Assembly: GCA_018069525.1 (NCBI GenBank)
Contig: JAGPUQ010000002.1
Span: 124,001 to 188,000, forward strand
Length of the DNA stretch: 64,000 nucleotides
Reading direction: 5' to 3'
DNA from: Porticoccaceae bacterium
GTDB lineage: Bacteria > Pseudomonadota > Gammaproteobacteria > Pseudomonadales > Porticoccaceae
The position numbers and the translations under genes are program-made. The notes below the pieces were generated by a model. The model saw nothing but the letters and a program-made list of their open reading frames with translations, made no database searches and was not told the origin of the DNA. Shown piece after piece: positions 58,697 through 64,000 of this stretch. Each line of letters begins with the position of its first letter. Within the stretch, counting starts at the first letter, position 1.

Positions 58697-58729
58697 AAAA
58701 GCCTGCCGCTAACCCGGTGGGCTTTTTTT
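58697..58729 (+). terminator. Rho-independent terminator after the acyl-CoA dehydrogenase gene
   Basis: AAAAGCC on the left pairs with GGCTTTT on the right; the inner CCG/CGG closes the loop. A run of seven T follows. Confidence 0.85.
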
Positions 58730-58807
58730 GGGTAGCGGTCTCCTGTTTACTCGTACCGGCGAATCATTTTATTGCTAGCTAAAACAGGAGCTTATGTATT
58801 GGTTTTG

Positions 58808-58816
58808 TGCTATAGT
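58808..58816 (+). promoter_or_regulatory. Extended -10 promoter upstream of the RNA helicase gene
   Basis: TG-C-TATAGT (58808-58816) is a good extended -10 element; the -35 is not clear. It would give a leader of about 410 nt. Confidence 0.5.
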
Positions 58817-59160
58817 GTGGGCCACTCGTCGCTAGTGCTTGTTTAAATTATCGGCGAGCGCGTCATAGTTAGTTGCATGTTCGTCAGTGGTACGGTGTAT
58901 CCGCAAAATTTAATTGCGTTTATCACTGTCAGGTTATTCCCTCCTTACTCCTAGCGACCACCAATTACCGAATGCCGCAATAAGTGCCTGGCCATTTTTG
59001 TGTCACACAAAATCTAGTCAGGCGTTGTGCATCGTAGGTGTGTCGCGTACGTCGCGTACGCAAAATTGGTCGCAATATTACACTTGTTTAAACCGGACAG
59101 TTCTTGCCCGGCTTGAGTGTTGCATTGTCATCCAGCCCGATACATTACGTTAGCGAACGT

Positions 59161-59187
59161 ATGGTTTTTTAAAACCATTATTTTTAT
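59161..59187 (+). terminator. Hairpin with T-rich tail in the RNA helicase leader
   Basis: ATGGTTTT (59161-59168), TT, AAAACCAT (59171-59178), then TATTTTTAT. It sits 44-70 nt before the start codon, so it could act as an attenuator or a temperature-sensitive structure. Confidence 0.45.
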
Positions 59188-59230
59188 CTACTATTAATGT
59201 GCCATAAGGCGCATTCAGGAATACTATTGA

Positions 59231-60637
59231 ATGACTTTTGAGACTCTCGGTTTATCCGAACAATTACTACGCGCTACTGCCGAGATGGGTTACACCGAAC
59301 CCACGCCGATTCAGGCGAAATCCATTCCCGCAGTGCTAAAAGGTGGCGATATATTGGCTGCCGCACAAACTGGTACCGGTAAAACCGCCAGTTTTGTACT
59401 GCCTATTTTGCATCGCCTTAGCGACAAACCAGCGGTTAAAAATAACCAGGTACGGGCCCTGGTGTTGACTCCAACACGAGAGCTGGCTGCTCAGATTCAA
59501 CAAAGCGTTGTCGACTATGGCAAGCATCTTAATTTACGTTCTACCGTGGTGTTTGGTGGCGTAAAAATCAATCCACAAATGATGAAGTTACGTGGTGGTG
59601 TCGACGTTCTTGTGGCAACCCCCGGACGTTTACTCGATTTATATCGCCAAAATGCAGTTAAGTTTGATCAAGTGGAAACACTGGTGTTGGACGAAGCGGA
59701 TCGCATGCTCGATATGGGCTTTATTAACGACATTAAAAAAATTCTGGCGGCGTTACCGAAACAGCGTCAAAATTTATTGTTCTCGGCAACTTTTTCCAAT
59801 GACATTCGGCGGCTGGCAGGTGGCTTGTTGCATGATCCCCTCGAGATTAATGTCGCACCTAAAAATACCGCGGCTGAAACTGTTGAACAGAAAGTGTATC
59901 CGGTTGATAAGGCCCGTAAGGCCGAATTACTCAGCCATTTGATTCGCACTGAAGGCTGGCATCAGGCATTGGTATTTTCCCGCACTAAACACGGTGCCAA
60001 CAAGCTGGTTAAGTTGTTGGATCGCGACGATATTCGCGCCGCGGCTATTCATGGTAATAAAAGCCAGTCCCAGCGTACTAAAGCACTAGCAGACTTTAAG
60101 CGCGGTAAAGTTCAGGTTTTGGTTGCTACGGATATTGCTTCGCGGGGTATTGATATTGATCAGCTGCCTCAAGTGGTGAATTTTGATTTGCCCAATGTCC
60201 CTGAGGATTATGTGCATCGTATTGGCCGTACTGGCCGTGCCGGTAATGAGGGTCGAGCGATCTCGTTGGTTAGCGCAGATGAAATTAGTTTGTTGCACGA
60301 TATTGAGCGTGTTATTAACTCTAATATCGAGCGTCAGGAAATTGAAGACTTTGAACCTAATCACACCTTGCCGGCTTCACGTCCGCCCGGGTCTGGTCGA
60401 GGTAGACAGGGTCAAAACCGTCCGCCGCGTAAGAATGGTGCTCAACAAAAACCCTGGAGTGGTTCTAAGTCCGGAGGTGGTCGTAGTGCTAATGGCGGCG
60501 GCGGTGGTAGAAATTCGAACGGTGCTAGTAGAAATACCAGTGGCGCTAATAGAAATACCGGCGGTGCTAGTAGAACGGGTGGCGGTAGGGGAACGTCAGG
60601 TAATACTCACGACGCTGAAAACTTTGGTAATAGGTAA
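59231..60637 (+). CDS. rhlE: DEAD-box ATP-dependent RNA helicase, RhlE type
   Basis: This 468-residue helicase has the Q motif ([11 protein letters not shown]... PTPIQ), motif [10 protein letters not shown], motif [15 protein letters not shown], motif III SATFS, and motif [12 protein letters not shown]. The first 375 residues form the core; the rest is a basic Gly/Asn/Arg/Ser-rich tail with 9-residue repeats of the type NTSGANRNT and NTGGASRT, typical of RNA-binding extensions. RhlE-like helicases act in ribosome assembly, RNA decay and cold growth. It ends at a strong terminator. Confidence 0.93.
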   Translation: MTFETLGLSEQLLRATAEMGYTEPTPIQAKSIPAVLKGGDILAAAQTGTGKTASFVLPILHRLSDKPAVKNNQVRALVLTPTRELAAQIQQSVVDYGKHLNLRSTVVFGGVKINPQMMKLRGGVDVLVATPGRLLDLYRQNAVKFDQVETLVLDEADRMLDMGFINDIKKILAALPKQRQNLLFSATFSNDIRRLAGGLLHDPLEINVAPKNTAAETVEQKVYPVDKARKAELLSHLIRTEGWHQALVFSRTKHGANKLVKLLDRDDIRAAAIHGNKSQSQRTKALADFKRGKVQVLVATDIASRGIDIDQLPQVVNFDLPNVPEDYVHRIGRTGRAGNEGRAISLVSADEISLLHDIERVINSNIERQEIEDFEPNHTLPASRPPGSGRGRQGQNRPPRKNGAQQKPWSGSKSGGGRSANGGGGGRNSNGASRNTSGANRNTGGASRTGGGRGTSGNTHDAENFGNR

Positions 60638-60735
60638 GCTTAGGTACCACGCGTACTTTGCCTTGTAAGTAGGGGGCTTGTAACTAGAGCTTTATAAATA
60701 GCCTTTTACCACGAGTGTTTTAAAAGTGGCATGTT

Positions 60736-60765
60736 AAAGCCAGCCTGTTAAAGGGCTGGCTTTTT
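60736..60765 (+). terminator. Rho-independent terminator after rhlE
   Basis: AAAGCCAGCC (60736-60745), 8-nt loop, GGCTGGCTTT (60754-60763), then T. Confidence 0.92.
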
Positions 60766-60812
60766 CTTTGCGCCCCATAAAGTCATTGTCGGAAAAGTGA
60801 GTGTCGGCAAAG

Positions 60813-61532
60813 CTAGTATCGACAGAGCAGGGCGCTTACGGCAACCTCTACATTAAGAATTCGCGGGCCAAGGGATATCGGTAAAAACCCGACCTCCTCA
60901 AACTTTTCGATTTCATAGGGAGTAAATCCTCCCTCCGGGCCAACCGCGAGTGTTACTGGTGGTTTATTGTCCGCTTGCGGGTTTGTTGATGGCGCTGGAT
61001 TATCCGCGCCGGGATGCGCCACGTAAGTTAAGGTGTTTTTGCTAATATCATTTAACTCGTCTTCCACAAAAGGTTTGAATAAGGGGTGCAGAGATACCTG
61101 TGGCATTACCGTATCAACGGCTTGCTCCAGGCCAAGTGTCAGTTGCTCACGGATATTGTCGGGCGAGAGTAATGGGCTTTGCCAATAACTCTTTTCGACT
61201 TTCCAGACGTTAATTAAATGAATACGTTTAACGCCGAGCACCGCAACGTTACGAATAATACGGCGCAAAGCTTTGGGACGGGGCAGGGCGAGAACAAGTG
61301 TTACCGGTAACGCTGGTGGCGGATCGCGCTCGAAGCTGACTTCCAGTTCGGCCATGGTGGCATCTATTTTGAGTACGGTTCCGCTACCGATTTGGCCATC
61401 GATTAAACCGACTTTCAAAATCGATTCGGGCGCAGTCTTTAATATGTTTTGCAAATGCAGTAAGCGACGATCATCAATACGGGCGCGGTTTTGGTGGTAG
61501 AAGTCTGAAGGAGAGAGGAGCAGTAAGTTCAT
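60813..61532 (-). CDS. rsmE: 16S rRNA (uracil1498-N3)-methyltransferase
   Basis: This 239-residue SPOUT methyltransferase modifies U1498 of 16S rRNA. The start MNLLLLSPSDF is the normal N terminus; an upstream in-frame ATG (61583) would add 17 residues and is rejected. The central LVLALPRPKALRRIIRNVAVLGVKRI in pieces, then WQSPLL and TLAVGPEGGFTPYEIE form the SAM-binding knot. The knot ends with LGPRILNVEVAVSALL, in which Asn/Val stand where LRTETA is common. A short insert with Pro/Asn (about 183-200) is unusual. Confidence 0.92.
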   Translation of the reverse strand: MNLLLLSPSDFYHQNRARIDDRRLLHLQNILKTAPESILKVGLIDGQIGSGTVLKIDATMAELEVSFERDPPPALPVTLVLALPRPKALRRIIRNVAVLGVKRIHLINVWKVEKSYWQSPLLSPDNIREQLTLGLEQAVDTVMPQVSLHPLFKPFVEDELNDISKNTLTYVAHPGADNPAPSTNPQADNKPPVTLAVGPEGGFTPYEIEKFEEVGFLPISLGPRILNVEVAVSALLCRY

Positions 61533-61624
61533 GCTGTGATCTGCATTGAGATAATTTGTGTGGATAGGCTTTATGGATAACATTTATGATTAGTTTGTAT
61601 GGACAGCTTCAGTAAAGTACTAAT

Positions 61625-61701
61625 TGGTGTCCCGGAGAGGATTCGAACCTCTGACCTGCCCCTTAGGAGGGGGCCGCGCTATCCAGCTGTGCCACCGGGA
61701 C
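61625..61701 (-). tRNA. tRNA-Arg (anticodon CCU)
   Basis: The 77-nt gene includes an encoded CCA end (61625-61627). Acceptor arms GTCCCGG and CCGGGAC pair fully; the T arm contains GGTTCGAATCC. The anticodon loop CTCCTAA is on a GCCCC/GGGGC stem and gives the anticodon CCT, reading AGG. It lies between rsmE and the J-protein gene. Confidence 0.97.
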
Positions 61702-61754
61702 GTAAATAGATAGTCAGTAAGATAAGGCTCTTATTATAAGAGCGTCGAGGTTTA

Positions 61755-62480
61755 TCACAAACCTTTCAATAATTGATCCTTAGCGGCATTTACTTTCGCT
61801 GCCAAGTAGTCGTTGCCGCCACGATCGGGATGCAGCTTCTGCATGAGGCTCTTATGGGCTTTACTGATGTCTTCACGGCTTGCACCAGGTTGTAGTCCTA
61901 AAATTTGCCAGGCTTCTTCGTCGCTATTACCTGACAGTGGCGGTGAAGTGGTCTTAGCCTCTTCAAAACCGGTGAAGCGTCGTGCCATATAGGCGTTGAG
62001 TAATAAGCCGGATTCTCGATCACTATTTTGGTAGGTGCTAAGCAGTTGGCTTAATTGTTCGCGGCTTAAGGTCGACAATCGACTCTGGGCGTAAGTGCCT
62101 TTGCGCACAGTGCCGTCCATAGCGCCGTTAGTTAAGTTAATTTTAATTTCCAGATGCTGGGTGCGCAGTGTGGGTCCGATGCCCTCTGTACCAAATGCCG
62201 CACTGCTGGCTTTGCCCCAAAACTTTAACAGGGGTGCGGCGCGCAATGCCGTAGTAAGTAGACCTTTCATCGCGGGTAACAAGCCGGCAATAGCGGCGCT
62301 GAGCCAATGGGCGCGACCGGTGATAACTAGCAACAGGGTGACAACAAAGACGCCGATAAACACGCTGCGCCAAATCACCGCGCGACGTTTTTCTGCGGAT
62401 AAGGTATTTAGCTTTTTAGTTTCGCGCCATAGGTACCAAAGCACAAATGCCAGGACCAGCAGGACAATGATGCGCACCAT
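61755..62480 (-). CDS. DnaJ domain membrane protein (Tim14/Pam18-like layout)
   Basis: This 241-residue protein has two N-terminal hydrophobic helices (about 2-17 and 38-58), a Gly/Ala-rich third (about 63-80), a middle region with GPTLRTQHLEIKINLTNG, and a J domain at the C terminus (about 190-241). The J domain has WQILGLQPGASREDISKAH and His-Pro-Asp in LHPDRGGND. A J domain at the C-terminal end behind membrane helices resembles mitochondrial Tim14. It should recruit DnaK to the inner membrane. trhP ends 20 nt upstream, so they share a transcript. Confidence 0.85.
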   Translation of the reverse strand: MVRIIVLLVLAFVLWYLWRETKKLNTLSAEKRRAVIWRSVFIGVFVVTLLLVITGRAHWLSAAIAGLLPAMKGLLTTALRAAPLLKFWGKASSAAFGTEGIGPTLRTQHLEIKINLTNGAMDGTVRKGTYAQSRLSTLSREQLSQLLSTYQNSDRESGLLLNAYMARRFTGFEEAKTTSPPLSGNSDEEAWQILGLQPGASREDISKAHKSLMQKLHPDRGGNDYLAAKVNAAKDQLLKGL

Positions 62481-62499
62481 AAAAAATACAGATCCGAAT

Positions 62500-63924
62500 T
62501 TATTGGGGCAGGTAGCGCATCAGCAGGGCGTATTCGTCCCCCTCTGCAGCGTTCCAGTCGTCGGGTAGCGGTATGCGCACCGTGTGACCCGAGCCAGGGG
62601 CAGCGGACATGGATTCGCCATTGAGTTTTTCGATATGATTTAGGTTAAACACGCGATTGCCACCAGGCCTGATTAACTCCAGGGTATCACCGGTTTCAAA
62701 GCGATTTTTTACGTCAATGGTTAACCAGCCGCGATCGGCATCGGTTTCCAGAATTTCACCGACAAATTGTTGTCTGCTGTTCCCGGAAGCACCCTTGCCG
62801 TAGTTTTGATAGGACTCGGGAACATGACGACGATAAAAGCCTTCGGTGTAACCGCGATTGGCGAGGTGGTCGAGTTCGGTCATCAAAGACATATCAAAAG
62901 GCTTACCGTTGACCGCCTCATCAATTGCGCGGCGATAGCTTTGCGCGGTGCGGGCGACGTAGTAGTGAGATTTAGTACGACCTTCAATTTTTAAGGAATG
63001 AATGCCCATGTCTACCAGAGTGGGTACGTGTTGCACCGCACGTAGATCTTTGGAGTTCATAATATAAGTGCCATGCTCGTCTTCGTAGGCAGGCATAAAT
63101 TCATCGGGCCGGTTTTCTTCTTGTAAAAGCACTAAAGGTGGTTCGTCAAAACCCGCTGTATTGTCCACCACGGGCGAGTCGCCGGGTGCCCAGGATTGTA
63201 CTTGAGGGTTTACCGGAGTGATGTTGCCGGTTTCATCTTGCGTGGCTGCGTGGGCCTGATACTTCCAGCGGCAGGCATTGGTGCAGGCGCCTTGATTGGG
63301 ATCGCGGTGATTCATATAGCCAGACAGCAGGCAGCGACCTGAGTAGGCGATACACAGCGCGCCGTGGACAAAGACTTCGAGTTCCATGCCAGGACATTCT
63401 TCGCGAATTTCGCCAATTTCCTCCATCGATAATTCTCGGGATAAAATTACTCGGCTAACACCTTGTTTATACCAGAACTGCACCGTCGCGAAATTTACCG
63501 CGTTGGCCTGCACAGAAAGGTGGATGGGGACGTCTGGCCAGCGTTCGCGTACCAGCATAATTAGCCCGGGGTCGGACATGATCAGCGCGTCGGGCCCCAT
63601 CTCAATCACGGCTTCCATATCGCGTAAATAGGTGCGTACTTTATCGTTGTGGGGCGAAATATTACTGGCAATATAAAATTGCTTGCCTTGCTTGTGCGCC
63701 TCGGCAACGGCCTCGCCCATAATGTTGAGACGATTAAATTCGTTGTTGCGCACCCGTAAGCTGTAGCGAGGTTGTCCGGCGTAGACTGCATCCGCCCCGT
63801 AGGCGAAGGCGTAGCGCATGCTTTTGTAGGTGCCCGCAGGAGACAGCAACTCCGGAGTTTTGATTATTCCAGAAGCAGCACCTCGTGACGTAGCTATTTT
63901 TGAGGAAACGGTATTTGAAGACAT
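62500..63924 (-). CDS. trhP: tRNA 5-hydroxyuridine synthesis protein, peptidase U32 family
   Basis: This 474-residue protein was formerly called YegQ. With prephenate as a cofactor source it hydroxylates U34 in several tRNAs. U32 motifs are ELLSPAGTYKSMRYAFAYGADAVYAG in pieces, then HLSVQANAVNFATV, VILSRELSMEEI, EVFVHGALCIAYSGRCLLS, and the Cys cluster GACTNACRWKY. The prephenate-dehydratase gene pheA also lies in this window. The first 20 residues are Ser/Thr-rich and may not be conserved. It is followed by the J-protein gene. Confidence 0.93.
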   Translation of the reverse strand: MSSNTVSSKIATSRGAASGIIKTPELLSPAGTYKSMRYAFAYGADAVYAGQPRYSLRVRNNEFNRLNIMGEAVAEAHKQGKQFYIASNISPHNDKVRTYLRDMEAVIEMGPDALIMSDPGLIMLVRERWPDVPIHLSVQANAVNFATVQFWYKQGVSRVILSRELSMEEIGEIREECPGMELEVFVHGALCIAYSGRCLLSGYMNHRDPNQGACTNACRWKYQAHAATQDETGNITPVNPQVQSWAPGDSPVVDNTAGFDEPPLVLLQEENRPDEFMPAYEDEHGTYIMNSKDLRAVQHVPTLVDMGIHSLKIEGRTKSHYYVARTAQSYRRAIDEAVNGKPFDMSLMTELDHLANRGYTEGFYRRHVPESYQNYGKGASGNSRQQFVGEILETDADRGWLTIDVKNRFETGDTLELIRPGGNRVFNLNHIEKLNGESMSAAPGSGHTVRIPLPDDWNAAEGDEYALLMRYLPQ

Positions 63925-64000
63925 GGCGGTAGCAACAGTGGCAAATTAGCGGGCCATTTTACCAGTAATCGGGTGACATCGCTGTTCAATTATGGTTTTT

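Larger units (their letters stand above)
58638..59230. promoter_or_regulatory. Long leader region of the RNA helicase gene
   Basis: This 593-bp region holds the terminator of the previous gene, an extended -10 promoter (58808-58816), and a leader of about 410 nt. The leader contains a terminator-like hairpin at 59161-59187 and a second short hairpin (TGTGCC/GGCGCA at 59199-59214) next to the ribosome site. A frame at 58914-59153 is within the leader but looks non-coding. Confidence 0.5.

Noticed and set aside
58914-59153. 79-codon plus-strand frame in the helicase leader
   Set aside because: There is no ribosome site and the composition looks random (many Cys, Ser and Arg); it fits an untranslated leader better.

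Overview
The window is a piece of a Gammaproteobacterium chromosome with a largely conserved housekeeping gene order. The blocks topA–lexA–nagZ–mtnP and ubiG–mupP–SDR / mtaD–gyrA–pheA–tyrA/aroA–cmk–rpsA–ihfB match the order I remember from Pseudomonas and related marine lineages (Cellvibrionales/Spongiibacteraceae-like). The base composition is moderate, roughly half GC. No phage, insertion sequence, CRISPR array or integrative element is visible. The genus cannot be fixed from the sequence alone.

Layout. 0–4.6 kb: a truncated gene, a small thioredoxin-fold protein, a phospholipase A2-like secreted protein, tatD, slt and a universal stress gene. 4.9–14.9 kb: topA with two small conserved genes, lexA with a consensus SOS box, a LOG-family gene, nagZ, an MscS channel, methylthioinosine phosphorylase, a YqaA-type membrane protein and a DUF4124 protein. 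15.0–18.5 kb: a catabolic island, badH–badI–aliB with a divergent MarR gene (badR-like), which specifies steps from cyclohexanecarboxyl-CoA to pimelyl-CoA. 18.6–28.9 kb: tadA, mltF, purL, cnoX, a NIF3-like protein and clpB behind a heat-shock type promoter. 29–38.3 kb: branched-chain amino acid genes ilvI–ilvH–ilvC and leuA. Each set has a long leader; the leuA leader encodes a 30-residue peptide with ten leucines, a classic attenuation layout. A COG2509-type FAD dehydrogenase and pssA lie between them.

38.4–46.7 kb: a pseudomonad-type holD (psi) candidate with rimI, nfeD and an SPFH gene, then mupP–ubiG with an SDR, a truncated-haemoglobin/DUF4405/DUF4399 group, and the 5'-methylthioadenosine deaminase candidate. 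That deaminase and the methylthioinosine phosphorylase at 13 kb together make a two-step MTA salvage route. 47–57 kb: gyrA, pheA, a tyrA–aroA fusion, cmk, rpsA, ihfB, lapA and a ComEA-like gene. 57–64 kb: a second acyl-CoA dehydrogenase, an RNA helicase with a ~400-nt leader, rsmE, tRNA-Arg(CCU), a Tim14-like J protein and the tRNA hydroxylation gene trhP.

A recurrent oddity is a large number of short (10–20 bp) tandem or near-tandem duplications, mostly between genes but also inside the ends of some coding sequences. I found no clear novel multi-gene defence or mobile system. The best leads are the regulatory leaders, the incomplete alicyclic-acid cluster, the haemoglobin operon and a few small ORFs.
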